A DNA stretch of 64,000 nt from Symbiodinium natans (Eukaryota > Sar > Dinophyceae > Suessiales > Symbiodiniaceae): positions 62,001 to 126,000 of the forward strand of contig CAJNDS010000388.1 in NCBI GenBank assembly GCA_905221605.1, read 5' to 3'. The notes under the pieces are model-generated. The model did no database searches, was not told the origin of the DNA, and saw nothing but the letters and a program-made list of their open reading frames with translations. This document shows positions 42,001-48,041 of this stretch, piece after piece. The first letter of the stretch is position 1. Every line of letters starts with the position of its first letter. Position numbers and translations under genes: made by a program.

Positions 42001-43640
42001 ACAAGGCAGGGGTTCAGGGGAACGGACTTCCAGGACCTGGAGCTTCTGAAGCCGAGGTAGACAATCCAGTTCGCGATGAGAGCTAAGGATAGTAGCCCGA
42101 TGTAGCCCTAAACCCTAAACCCGAGCTCTAAACCCGAAAACGTGCCCCAACACAGATGCAAAAACGCCGGGCTCTACAGCGTACGTTTCTGAAACCTCAA
42201 CCCTACACCCTAAACCCTATAAAACCCTAAGCCCTAAACCCTAAACCCACGTCTCAAGCGAAAGACAACACTCTTGGGGAAGGTCCTTGCCGTCCTCAAC
42301 GAAAAGTTTGGCCTCAAGCAGGCGAACCTCCACGCCGAAGATGAGGACGCCGGGGCTTGTCCTAAACCCTCTAAACCCTAAACCCCAGAAACCCTTCTGT
42401 GAGAATCACCCCATTTTGCAATCCTTTGTACAGCACCGAGTCCGTGTGACCTCCTCTCTAGGACCTCTGGCTTTAGGACCCTAGTCTTGTTCCCCTCTAA
42501 GTAGGGTGAACCTTTGTCCTACTCAGACGTCTTGAGCTCACTTGAAGCAGGGAAATAGGCCCGCCAGAGCCAAAGTTAGTGGTCAATATCTTTGGTTATG
42601 GCACGCATTTGCAAAAAAATCAACACGGACTCCCTCGCGAAGAACGCCTTCAACTTTCTGGCATGGATGTGGTCCACGAGGGAGAAACGGTTTGGTGAGT
42701 GTGTATGGGCCTGCTTCAAATTGTAAGTGGTGAATGCACTACTTCACGTGGGCCTTGGAATGAATCATTCACAAAGTGCAGGGTTGAGGACCAAAATTCA
42801 CAGGTAAGGTCTTTTGTAGTGCCAACCTAGGGTGGGCGGGTGTACTTGAAGTTTCATGGGTACTTATAAGCAGGGTTATCAGTACCCCAAACAAGGTTAT
42901 AACCATAGCTAAGCCCTACTTATAACCCGACGAATATGTACCCGACACCCTAAACCCTAAACTTAAACCCTAAACCCTAACCCTAAACCCTAAACCCTAA
43001 ACCCACGTGAATCTCCCAGTAGTTTGGCTTTCATGTTTGAGGGTTTAGGGGCGATCTCCGCGCTGTGACTCCGGAAGGTCCTGGAGTTCAGGGTTTAGGT
43101 TTTAGGGTTTAAGGTTTAGGGGTTTAGGGTTTAGGGTTTAGGGTTTAGGGTTTAGGGTTTAGGGTTTAGGGTTTGACGAAATCAGCGCGGACTTCTGTAG
43201 CTCTGGACCGAGCTTCTTGTCCCCTGCGCCCCATTGCTCAAGCCCCGAACGTCCCTCTCGGCCCTGGAATCTAAACCCAAAACTTTCCCAAAGCCCTCAA
43301 CCCTTCAACTAAAGACCCCTTGGTAGCCCCAACCTTTCACTCTTCTTTGGTTCTGGGTTCCCTTCAAAAAAGTTACCCTAGACCCTGAGCCCGAAACCCT
43401 CAACCACCCCAAAAAGGGTGCCTTGTTACAATATGGCGACTATTGCTATAACCCTTATTTAGGGGTACTTATGTTTTACTTTTGCCCAAAACCCAAAACC
43501 CTCAACCCGAAAAAACCCTAAACCCAAAGAAGGATGCCTTATAACATTATGGTTCCTGGGCTACCAAGACCCAAGCCACGCCCTTGCGCCCAGCTCGCGG
43601 TGAAACCGAGGACCTGGCCGCGATGCTCGAGGGAAAGTGA
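18689..43640 (+). CDS. hcp: Hybrid cluster protein (Hcp, hydroxylamine/NO reductase family), 33-exon gene
   Basis: Exons of 23-101 nt, listed separately, join in one frame to about 648 codons; all phases agree. Hcp is an Fe-S enzyme that reduces NO and/or hydroxylamine in anaerobes and in some protists. The N-terminal cluster motif is C-x2-C-x8-C-x5-C ([14 protein letters not shown]), the spacing of the short class I type. All eight hybrid-cluster ligands are seen in order: His in SGHDL, Glu in YTHGE, Cys in SNCLMPP, Cys in GGCDG, Cys in LGCGKF, Cys in GQCND, and Glu and Lys in SWFEQK. The C-terminus [12 protein letters not shown] and stop at 43638-43640 match the family. About 46 residues precede the first cluster Cys, possibly an organelle targeting region; ATG 18757 is one possible start and further 5' exons are possible. 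Introns start GT, GC or GA, end AG, and are filled with telomere-type repeats and inverted-repeat elements. Exact borders are inferred by phase and family alignment from memory. Confidence 0.92.
20200..20258 (+). CDS. hcp: Hcp exon 2: start of N-terminal cluster motif
   Basis: Reads [25 protein letters not shown] matches the conserved Hcp N-terminus (first two cluster cysteines). The donor appears to be GA (TGC then GAGCCA), the acceptor AG in GCTCAG. Confidence 0.85.
20855..20929 (+). repeat. Interstitial TTTAGGG array inside an Hcp intron
   Basis: Ten or more TTTAGGG units near the 3' end of the intron between Hcp exons 2 and 3, here in G-strand rather than C-strand orientation. Confidence 0.95.
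20952..21043 (+). CDS. hcp: Hcp exon 3: third and fourth cluster cysteines
   Basis: Reads [20 protein letters not shown] then [11 protein letters not shown], matching the conserved Hcp segment (EQT...GC...G.CGK...LQDL). The donor is GA (GTCCT then GATAAG). The acceptor is CCAAG followed by G. Confidence 0.93.
21870..21936 (+). CDS. hcp: Hcp exon 4
   Basis: Reads [20 protein letters not shown], an all-helical segment in the position of the family helix after LQDL. Donor GC (TTTGAG then GCTTGG); acceptor CCAAG followed by G. Confidence 0.7.
22532..22572 (+). CDS. hcp: Hcp exon 5
   Basis: Reads [14 protein letters not shown] and continues across a GC-donor intron into LTNVNFD, giving the family motif EALFATLTNVNFD-like. 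Phase 2 end. Confidence 0.8.
22904..22970 (+). CDS. hcp: Hcp exon 6
   Basis: Reads [20 protein letters not shown], the highly conserved Hcp LTNVNFD..RF segment. The 3' limit is uncertain; a GC donor at 22971 keeps the frame. Confidence 0.88.
23022..23255. repeat. CAG microsatellite followed by GGT/CGT trinucleotide repeats
   Basis: A (CAG)n tract at 23022-23089 and imperfect GGT/GGC/CGT repeats to 23255, lying in an Hcp intron. Open frames over it (poly-Ser, poly-Leu, poly-Thr, Pro/Arg) are repeat artefacts. Confidence 0.95.
23590..23640 (+). CDS. hcp: Hcp exon 7
   Basis: Reads [17 protein letters not shown] in frame. It lies in the variable helical region of Hcp after LTNVNFD. Borders AG (TACCCAG) and a GC donor (CGCAAG then GCCTCC). 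Less certain because this part of the family is poorly conserved. Confidence 0.6.
24533..24598 (+). CDS. hcp: Hcp exon 8
   Basis: Reads [20 protein letters not shown] then SK. The Pro-rich linker matches the variable family region before the second helical bundle. The GC donor context AAG then GCCCGG mirrors the next acceptor AAG then GCACTG. Confidence 0.65.
25057..25119 (+). CDS. hcp: Hcp exon 9
   Basis: Reads [20 protein letters not shown] then E. Joined to the next exon it gives [17 protein letters not shown], which aligns without gaps to the family NED...LREL..YGLKG motif. The donor is GA (GAG then GAGCAC). Confidence 0.8.
25466..25552 (-). repeat. Interstitial CCCTAAA array before Hcp exon 10
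   Basis: About twelve perfect CCCTAAA units ending 14 bases before the exon acceptor. Confidence 0.95.
25567..25609 (+). CDS. hcp: Hcp exon 10
   Basis: Reads [14 protein letters not shown], with G completed across the intron: the conserved YGLKG motif. GC donor at 25610; acceptor GGAAG followed by G. Confidence 0.9.
25672..25749 (+). repeat. Interstitial TTTAGGG array in an Hcp intron
   Basis: About eleven TTTAGGG units, inverted relative to the CCCTAAA array at 25466-25552 on the other side of exon 10. Confidence 0.95.
25752..25884. repeat. MITE-like inverted-repeat element, family A
   Basis: Begins ACTTGGAGGTTCAGGGTACT and ends with its inverse (AAGTACCATGAACCTTCAAG). Copies of this family recur at 28226, 32433, 35140, 42843, 59600 and 63883. 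Confidence 0.75.
26277..26314 (+). CDS. hcp: Hcp exon 11
   Basis: Joins the previous exon as [17 protein letters not shown], the family GLKG.aAYa.HA motif. Acceptor CTGCAG; GC donor (CTCAAG then GCACAG), same AAG-GC context as the next acceptor. Confidence 0.88.
27453..27500 (+). CDS. hcp: Hcp exon 12
   Basis: Reads [16 protein letters not shown], aligned to the family helix after the HA..LG segment. Acceptor ACAAG followed by G; GC donor at 27501. Confidence 0.72.
27638..27675 (+). CDS. hcp: Hcp exon 13
   Basis: Reads [12 protein letters not shown] and ends in phase 2 at a GC donor, joining the next exon as GLSDAPEV. The acceptor could instead be five bases upstream. Confidence 0.6.
28032..28101 (+). 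CDS. hcp: Hcp exon 14
   Basis: Reads [20 protein letters not shown] then SSK. Acceptor CCCACAG at the end of a CCCTAAA run; GC donor (TCCAAG then GCCTTC). Confidence 0.72.
28226..28337. repeat. MITE-like inverted-repeat element, family A
   Basis: Complete 112-bp copy: starts ACTTGGAGGTTCATGGGTAC and ends GTACTCATGAACCTTCAAGT, arms of about 25 bases, core TATAACCTTATTTAGGGTAC-like. Confidence 0.8.
28534..28569 (+). CDS. hcp: Hcp exon 15 (36-nt microexon)
   Basis: Reads [12 protein letters not shown] in frame 0. Acceptor ATGCAG followed by GCC; the previous donor context is AAG-GCC, so AGGCC flanks both ends of the intron. Confidence 0.68.
29100..29122 (+). CDS. hcp: Hcp exon 16 (23-nt microexon)
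   Basis: Reads ALALGAL plus two bases, completing [12 protein letters not shown] with the next exon. Family members show G..NLKVM.LLD here, so the microexon is needed. Acceptor CACTAG followed by G; GC donor (TTGAG then GCACAG). Confidence 0.75.
30053..30131 (+). CDS. hcp: Hcp exon 17
   Basis: Reads [20 protein letters not shown] then PTTVKQ, matching the family NLKVM.LLD...... GNPEPTEV segment. Acceptor TTCCCAG; donor GA (AAGCAG then GACCGA). With the next exon the spacing to the [11 protein letters not shown] motif equals that of bacterial Hcp. Confidence 0.93.
30719..30785 (-). repeat. Interstitial CCC TAAA-type array in an Hcp intron
   Basis: About nine CCCTAAA units upstream of Hcp exon 18. 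Confidence 0.9.
30833..30888 (+). CDS. hcp: Hcp exon 18: His ligand of the hybrid cluster
   Basis: Reads [23 protein letters not shown] carries the cluster-binding His. The GC donor at 30889 falls exactly at the start of a family-A inverted-repeat end (GCTACTTGGAGGTTCATGG). Confidence 0.95.
30906..31044 (+). repeat. Interstitial TTTAGGG array in an Hcp intron
   Basis: About twenty TTTAGGG units, with two TTTAGGC variants, starting within 20 bases of the exon 18 donor. Confidence 0.95.
31308..31361 (+). CDS. hcp: Hcp exon 19: Glu ligand of the hybrid cluster
   Basis: Reads [17 protein letters not shown] plus the first two bases of the ligand Glu codon, completed by the next exon as HGEMLPAH. 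A GT donor is used. Spacing from SGHDL to LLDQC equals that in bacterial Hcp. Confidence 0.95.
31997..32029 (+). CDS. hcp: Hcp exon 20 (33-nt microexon)
   Basis: Reads [10 protein letters not shown] plus two bases, the family MLPAH.YP.LKKY motif. Acceptor CCTGCAG; donor GA (CTGAA then GAGTCG). Confidence 0.92.
32433..32554. repeat. MITE-like inverted-repeat element, family A
   Basis: Starts TTTGAAGGTTCATGGGTACT and ends with the inverse GTACCCTGCTGAACCTCCAA. Confidence 0.7.
32669..32769. repeat. MITE-like inverted-repeat element, family B
   Basis: TTGGGATGTTCCCCC at the left end is mirrored by GGGGGAACATCCCAA at the right end, about 100 bp apart. Confidence 0.75.
32951..33290. repeat. Tandem repeat of about 30 bp
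   Basis: About eleven imperfect copies of a unit containing GGCCTCAAAAGTGGGCAACG and GTGATTTTCC, with no spacers, followed by a C-rich tract to about 33323. Direct abutting copies and no repeat-spacer alternation exclude a CRISPR array. Confidence 0.9.
33366..33526 (-). repeat. Longest interstitial CCCTAAA array
   Basis: About 22 nearly perfect CCCTAAA units in the intron between Hcp exons 20 and 21. Confidence 0.97.
33759..33813 (+). CDS. hcp: Hcp exon 21
   Basis: Reads [18 protein letters not shown], the family KY..L.GN.G.AW.NQQKEF segment. Acceptor GTCCCAG; donor GA (CAGAAG then GACTGC). Confidence 0.93.
34290..34480. repeat. Purine-rich GA/GCGAGA low-complexity tract
   Basis: Repeats of GAGAGCGA-like units; the long minus-strand Ser/Leu/Arg open frames over it are composition artefacts. 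Confidence 0.85.
34697..34757 (+). CDS. hcp: Hcp exon 22: first Cys ligand of the hybrid cluster
   Basis: Reads [20 protein letters not shown]. The SNC Cys matches the cluster ligand in FPGPILMTTNC of the family. GC donor (CCCATGG then GCACCC), acceptor TGAAG followed by G. Confidence 0.95.
35140..35240. repeat. MITE-like inverted-repeat element, family A
   Basis: Starts ACTTGGAGGTTCGCAGG; the right side contains GCTTATAAGTACTCAC. A diverged copy. Confidence 0.6.
35520..35620 (+). CDS. hcp: Hcp exon 23
   Basis: Reads [20 protein letters not shown] then [13 protein letters not shown], matching the family Y.DRIFTTG.VG..... DFS segment. Acceptor GCCCACAG; GT donor. Confidence 0.94.
35841..35924 (+). 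CDS. hcp: Hcp exon 24
   Basis: Reads [20 protein letters not shown] then VKQSPEIK, matching the family helix before the GGCDG motif. The 3' limit is either a GT donor at 35925 or a GA donor nine bases earlier, which would give exact family spacing. Confidence 0.82.
36505..36614. repeat. Dispersed repeat, family C
   Basis: About 110 bp starting CTGTGGTGCTTTACTGTAAC and ending CTAAGTGCAGCCAAG; close relatives lie at 43890-43999 and 61912-62023. The ends are imperfect inverted repeats. Confidence 0.8.
36661..36773. repeat. MITE-like inverted-repeat element, family D
   Basis: Left end TCTTGGTACCCCGGTGG, right end GGTAACCGGGCTACCAAGA. Relatives lie at 58748-58856 and, partly, at 25979-26055 and 43319-43570. 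Confidence 0.7.
38283..38307 (+). CDS. hcp: Hcp exon 25 (25-nt microexon)
   Basis: Reads LKHVFIIG and half of the next Gly. With exon 26 it forms IIGGCDG, the persulfide-Cys motif of the family. GC donor (CGGAG then GCCAGG). Reading on without splicing would give a false Gln in place of the Cys. Confidence 0.88.
38618..38676 (+). CDS. hcp: Hcp exon 26: second Cys ligand of the hybrid cluster
   Basis: Reads [19 protein letters not shown], the family GGCDG...SR.YY.E.A..P segment. Acceptor CTGCCAG; donor GA (ACTCCC then GACGCC). Confidence 0.95.
38975..39023. repeat. TA microsatellite in an Hcp intron
   Basis: Alternating TA/TACA repeats just upstream of a family-A end (CCCATGAACCTGCAAGTACC) that finishes at the exon 27 acceptor. 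Confidence 0.9.
39047..39143 (+). CDS. hcp: Hcp exon 27: third Cys ligand of the hybrid cluster
   Basis: Reads [20 protein letters not shown] then [19 protein letters not shown] carries a cluster Cys and GDIGGIPR is a family hallmark. GT donor AGGTTTCAG and next acceptor GAGGTTTGTT share AGGTTT. Confidence 0.97.
39245..39320 (+). CDS. hcp: Hcp exon 28: fourth Cys ligand of the hybrid cluster
   Basis: Reads [20 protein letters not shown] then [11 protein letters not shown] is the family motif holding a cluster Cys. A GT donor (CTTGG then GTGCTC) and the next acceptor (TCAG then GTGCGG) share GGTGC. Confidence 0.97.
39755..39972. repeat. CATATA-type microsatellite
   Basis: Imperfect ACATATAC/ACATACAC repeats in the intron between Hcp exons 28 and 29. 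The His/Ile/Tyr open frame over it is an artefact. Confidence 0.9.
40190..40244 (+). CDS. hcp: Hcp exon 29: Glu and Lys ligands of the hybrid cluster
   Basis: Reads [24 protein letters not shown] carries the Glu and Lys of the hybrid-cluster site. GC donor (CAGAAG then GCCTGC), acceptor AATCAG. Confidence 0.97.
40675..40709 (+). CDS. hcp: Hcp exon 30 (35-nt microexon)
   Basis: Reads [11 protein letters not shown] plus two bases, joining as [22 protein letters not shown], the family EQKAVAVLL.LL.LG.K.IR.GP segment. GT donor. Confidence 0.93.
41379..41427 (+). CDS. hcp: Hcp exon 31
   Basis: Reads [16 protein letters not shown], the family K.IRLGPTLPAF.SP. segment. Acceptor ends an intron with CCCTAAA runs; GC donor (CCTAAA then GCTGGG). 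Confidence 0.96.
42283..42358 (+). CDS. hcp: Hcp exon 32
   Basis: Reads [20 protein letters not shown] then EDAGA, matching the family VL..LVEKF.IKPI region. The 3' limit is inferred from a phase-1 GT donor (GGGGCTT then GTCCTAAACC). An earlier end after FGLK would match bacterial spacing better. Confidence 0.85.
42598..42694 (+). CDS. Open exon-like segment inside the last Hcp intron
   Basis: From ATG 42598 the frame reads [20 protein letters not shown] then [12 protein letters not shown] and reaches a strong donor (GTGAGT) at 42695. Not part of the Hcp family sequence. It could be a first exon of a different gene, an alternative exon, or chance. Confidence 0.3.
42843..42948. repeat. MITE-like element, family A
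   Basis: Starts GTACTTGAAGTTTCATGGGT and has the family core (CAGGGTTAT...AAGGTTATAACCATAG...CTACTTATAA); the right arm is degraded. Confidence 0.65.
43594..43640 (+). CDS. hcp: Hcp exon 33, terminal, with stop
   Basis: Reads [14 protein letters not shown] and ends at TGA 43638-43640. This matches the family C-terminus (T..DIAAMM.GK). Acceptor GCGCCCAG. Confidence 0.92.
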
Positions 43641-43739
43641 CTCAGCGTGGCAGGGCTAAACGCTAAACCCTACACCCTAAACCCTACACCCTAAACCCTG
43701 AACCCTGAACCCTGAACCCTGAACCCTGAACCCTGAACG

Positions 43740-43823
43740 CCGACGCCCTGCACGCTGGAGCCTCTATGAAGTTTTCTATATCGGAGGCATCCGGGAGATG
43801 TCATACAGCAGTATGCCTGCCAG
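43740..43823 (+). CDS. Candidate exon, unrecognised protein
   Basis: Reads ARWSLYEVFYIGGIREMSYS and ends at a GT donor (CTGCCAG then GTTGGA). It lies 100 bases after the Hcp stop, so it would belong to the next gene. No family was recognised. Confidence 0.4.
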
Positions 43824-43889
43824 GTTGGACTTAACTTTGTGGTGCTTTATACTCGAACTTCGGGTTTTAGGGTTTAGGGTTTAGGGTTG

Positions 43890-43999
43890 CTTTGTGGTGC
43901 TTTACTGTAACTTTAGATCCTTAGCCTTTTTGGGTTTTTGGTTTCCTAGTAAGGCAGCTAAAAATTGAATTAATGTCTACCCTCCTATGTGCGGCCAAG
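43890..43999. repeat. Dispersed repeat, family C
   Basis: Second copy of the 110-bp CTTTGTGGTGCTTTACTGTA repeat. Confidence 0.8.
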
Positions 44000-44150
44000 T
44001 TAATTTGACCCACGCGATTAACTCCTGAAGCCTGACATATCCACTGGACCGCGCTTTACCCTCAAACCTCCTGAGGCTGCACCCACGCAGCCCAAAAATT
44101 CCAAAATTTGCGTATACCTGAACCCAGTTTTTAAAACCCTCAACCCACAA

Positions 44151-44255
44151 TTGGCGAATGATGTCCGCGGCTTAATGTTCGACCTCGGCGCGGCGTTCTC
44201 CGCAACTCCTGGTGGAATTCAAGATGCAAACTCCAGGCTTGCTCCGTGCCTCTTC
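44151..44255 (+). CDS. Candidate exon, unrecognised protein
   Basis: Reads LANDVRGLMFDLGAAFSATP then GGIQDANSRL in one open frame; protein-like composition; CCCTAAA repeats follow. Splice limits uncertain. Confidence 0.4.
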
Positions 44256-44430
44256 ATAAACCCTAAACCCTAAACCCTAAGCCCGAAACCCTAAACCCTA
44301 AACCCTCAACCCTAAACCCTCACCCAATAGGGATTGAGCTTGCAGGGCTTAGGGGAAGGGAGTCCATGAGCCAGAAACCTCGGAAGCCCGAAACCCTCCC
44401 AAATCCCAAAACCCCGCGATGCCTATGTAA

Positions 44431-44550
44431 TCCTATGTAGGATAAGGGGGACCCTTAAACAGGGAACCCTTCTGAACCCTCTTCTGGCTATCCTATGTGG
44501 GATAAGGGGGACCCTTAAACGGGGAACCCTTCTGAACCCTCTTCTGGCTC
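44431..44550. repeat. 60-bp perfect-length tandem duplication
   Basis: Two adjacent 60-bp copies (44431-44490, 44491-44550) starting TCCTATGTAGGATAAGGGGG, two mismatches seen; the following bases contain a partial inverse of the unit. Confidence 0.85.
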
Positions 44551-44674
44551 TCTTAAACAGGGACCTTCTTCAGAGGGTCTATATCCCCAAGGGTCCCCCT
44601 AATCCTCTCCCCCAATGTAAAACCCCTCGGGCTATGGAGCCCTGTGGGCTGAAGGGTTCAGGATCGCGGGAGAA

Positions 44675-44724
44675 CCCTAAACCCTAAACCCTAAACCCTA
44701 AACCCTAAACCCTAAACCCTAAAC
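44675..44724 (-). repeat. Interstitial CCCTAAA array
   Basis: Seven CCCTAAA units immediately before an exon-like island at 44727-44810 (open frame with SASQKLKTETPVASLSIDPG). Confidence 0.9.
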
Positions 44725-44920
44725 CGCTCCGGGCAGCCTTCTGCTTCCCAGAAGCTCAAAACCGAAACGCCTGTAGCATCCTTGAGCATCGATCCAGGAC
44801 TATCAAGGTCACCCTAAACCTTAAGTTCTGAACCCTAAACCCCTCGAGCTGCAACTCTATCTTACTCACAGGCTCCCCACCCCAGCCGAGCGAAGAAGGA
44901 CACAAGTGTTCTGTATTTCC

Positions 44921-45024
44921 TTCTCTCGTTATTTCTTTCTTTCTTTTTGTATTCTTTCTTTCGTTCTTTCTTTCTTTCTGTCTTTCTGTCTTTCTTTCTT
45001 TCTGTCTTTCTGTCTTCCTTTCAT
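44921..45024. repeat. CTTT/CTGT microsatellite
   Basis: Pyrimidine repeats TTTCTTTC with GTCTTTCT variants; the Phe/Ser/Leu-rich open frame over it is an artefact. Confidence 0.9.
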
Positions 45025-45137
45025 GACAACTTGGAGCTAGAATATGAAGTAGGCTTCATAGTTTATACTACGCTTGTTGATACTTGTACTGTTGAGTGTC
45101 TATATGCTGTGTCTCTTGGGGGAGCCAACTAGCAATG

Positions 45138-45243
45138 CATCCCAGTGGAATGAGGGTTGGGATTCAGTTCGGGCGTTTGCTGTGACACTCGAGAAGTGGT
45201 GCAGAGCGACGGGAGGATTGCTTGCTGCGTCCGCGCGAGTTTG
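45138..45243 (+). CDS. Candidate exon, unrecognised protein
   Basis: Reads SQWNEGWDSVRAFAVTLEKW then CRATGGLLAASARV before a TGA. It has clear protein-like composition. An internal donor before the stop is possible. Confidence 0.4.
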
Positions 45244-45421
45244 AAGCATGGGTCCCTCAACCACTTCCCCGAAGCACCAGAGGCCCATCCTTTGCGCCCC
45301 CCCCCCCCCCTCCCCCGCCCCCCCTCGGGCCCCAAAGCCTCGCGGCCCTAAACCCTAAACCCTAAACCCTGGACCCTAAACCCTAAACCCTAAACCCTAA
45401 AGCCTAAGCCCTGAACCCAGA

Positions 45422-45560
45422 CAGGCTTCAGGAAGAAACATCCCGTAAGATTGCAAGCCTTCTCAAAGGCTAGTCAAAGAGATTTGAAGACCTCGAACCA
45501 GCTCAGCAACACAAGGCCCTGGGTCGCTCCGAGACTACAGCCGCCCAACCCTCAAACCGA
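45422..45560 (+). CDS. Candidate exon pair, unrecognised protein
   Basis: Two adjacent open segments: RLQEETSRKIASLLK (ending at a GC context) and RFEDLEPAQQHKALGRSETT. Both look helical and may be exons of the same unrecognised gene as 45138. Confidence 0.3.
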
Positions 45561-47860
45561 AACCCTACAAACCCTGAGCTCCAAAGCCTTCAACCCTAAC
45601 ACCTAAACCCTAAAACCTCAAACCCAAAACTTAAAACCTAAACCCTGAACCCTGAACCCCACCAAACATCGCCAGTTCTCAGCCTTCAGACCCTTCTGCA
45701 TGAAGGCCAGGGACTGTCGTGCAGGCGCGCGTGCGTTCCGTGGTCGGAGACCCGGAACCCTGAGCCGGTGACCCTACCAGATTCTTCCTAGGGTTTAGGG
45801 TTTAGGGTTTAGGGTTTAGGGTTTAGGGTTTAGGGTTTAGGGTTTAGGACCTAAACCCTAACCCTAAAGCGAGTGTGGTTCTTCAAGTAGTGTAAGCTAG
45901 GACTTTGGGAAGGAGGCGAAGGGCTAGTCGGCTGCCAGCTGCGAGCACCCCGACACGATCAGAGCTGTCCATGGACGCCGAAGTATCCATTGAATCGCCT
46001 ACAAGCTGTTTACGTTGGGGCTATCGACCCTCAACCCCAAAAAAACTTCAAACGACCCCCAAACCCTGAAGTCACCCCAAACTTGCCCTTAGCCCTAAAA
46101 CCCTAAACCCTAAACCCTAAACCCTAAACCCTAAACCCTAAACCCTAAACCCTAAACCCTAAACCCTAAACCCTATCCATTTTTTAGATCCTCTGAGGGG
46201 TCTCTAGAGTTGCCGGGCTCGGTTTCTTGGAAAGACATGCCTCCTCGTGGAGAAGTTGGCGGCGACTTTGGGGCGAGGGCTACGGCGTTCAGGGTTTAGG
46301 GTTTAGGGTTTAGGGTTGGGATTTGGAGTTTAAGGGTCTAAGGGGTTTAGGAATTTGGGGCGGGCTTAGGGTTTGTACAGGCTTCCCCAAGCCGCGAGGC
46401 CCCAAATCTCGAGGCTCTAGATTAGAGGTATCACTTGGTTGCCCTAAACCCTAAACCCTAAACCCCAAAACCCTAAACCCTAAACCCTCCAACCATCCTA
46501 AGCCTTCAGTTCCGGAGGCCCTCACAAGTCACCCCACTGTTTCTTGCCTGTGCCTCCGCCTATGTCGGAATGCAGGCTTCCAACGGCTGATCGGCTCGTA
46601 GGGTTGAGGGGTTTAGGGTTTAGGGTTTAGGGTTTAGGGCTCAGGGTTTAGGGTCTAGGGCTTAGGGCCAAGAGCCTAGGGTTTAGGAGTAGAGTTTGGG
46701 GTACTAGGGGCTCGATGGATGGTAGAGGGCTTGGGGTATCTGTTGGGTCATTTCAGCCAGTGCCCTTCGAAGCAACTTATGCTTATGCTTATTGGTTTCG
46801 GTTTGCCTCATCAGCCGCTTGGACGCAAGCTTAGCGAGTCAAGACCCATCGGCTTGCCCTACAGTACCATAGGGGTCGGATTAATTACTAATAGAATTCC
46901 CTTACAAAAACACCCGAATTAATTCGGCCCCTATGTTACCCTTGCACCCTGAACACGAAGAACCTCCGGGTTCAAGATACTTGCGTGGTCGATGGGGCGT
47001 CTTAGCCTCGCTGCAGATGCTCGCGATGCTGCCTATAGATTAGCAGCAGCTCCTGTCTCAGGACCTATTAGAGGCTTCATGTGCTTTAGGTTAAGCCCCC
47101 TAAACCCTAAACCTTTAGCCCAGCAAATGCTTGGTTTGTGCTGGTAGCTTTGTTGTTTCGGCTGTTCCTGCTCAGCATGTAGACCTTAAACCTTAACTGC
47201 CATTCCTCAAAAGCCACAAGCCCTGAAATTGCCGTTTTGGAAAGCTCTGAAATCGAAAGCCTCTCACCGGAGGCACATCCTAAACCCTAAGCTCCAAGTC
47301 CTAAATCCGAAACGTTAGGCTCGAAGCCCTAAACCGCGTGGGTCCTGAGACCCTCGTCAGGAGGCAGGGTTTGCAAAGTCTGAGCAGAGGCACGCACCAC
47401 TTTCGGCACTTCCACCAGCCTTTTTAGGGTTTCTGGTTGAGGGTTTAAGAGTTCACTTGGACTATGGGGCTCGTTGTAGGGCTCTCAAGATGTATAGGGT
47501 CTTTCGGGTTTAGGGGTGCTTGTGGGGGCTTATACGGTTTCTGGACCCTACAGGTTTTGTCAGGGGCTTCTCGGGTTTAGGGTTTAGGGTTTAGGGTGCT
47601 GGGAGCCCCCGCAGCAAAGAAGCAGAACCGTTGGAAATGCTCAAAAATGTTGCCGGAAGTTGGTGGAACCTGCCGGACTTTGCCAGGTCTTTGGGGGGGC
47701 TACCAGCGGTAGCCTTTCTGTTTCCGACTTGCCTCTCTGTTCCAAGTTTTGAATGCGAACCCGGCTCTGTGGAGTTGGTTGAACATCGAAGTTTAGGAGT
47801 AAGCCCTAAACCCTAAACCCTAAACCCTAAACCCTAAACCCTAAACCCTTTGGTGCTCAG
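45560..47860. other. Repeat-rich stretch with weak exon-like islands
   Basis: TTTAGGG arrays lie at 45790-45848 and 46290-46316; CCCTAAA arrays at 46095-46172, 46441-46490 and 47805-47847. Islands near 45666-45770, 46185-46280 and 47625-47745 (LEMLKNVAGSWWNLPDFARS) are open in one frame but could not be tied to a family or firm splice sites. Confidence 0.5.
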
Positions 47861-47991
47861 GGTGAAGAGTCCACACTGCTGGAGTTTACGCACAGGGACC
47901 CCCCTGTATTTCGAGCGCCCAATGCCGGCAACCAGCGAAGGCAACACAAAGTGGCTCCTTTGGGCCACGGCCGTCTTGGAGTCTTGAGTAG
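47861..47991 (+). CDS. Candidate exon, unrecognised protein
   Basis: Open for 43 codons between AG (GGTGCTCAG) and a GT donor (GAGTAG then GTGGGTTTAGGG) that leads into TTTAGGG units. It reads GEESTLLEFTHRDPPVFRAP. Family unknown. Confidence 0.4.
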
Positions 47992-48041
47992 GTGGGTTTA
48001 GGGTTTAGGGCTTTGCGTTTAGGCTTAGGGTTTAGGGTTAG

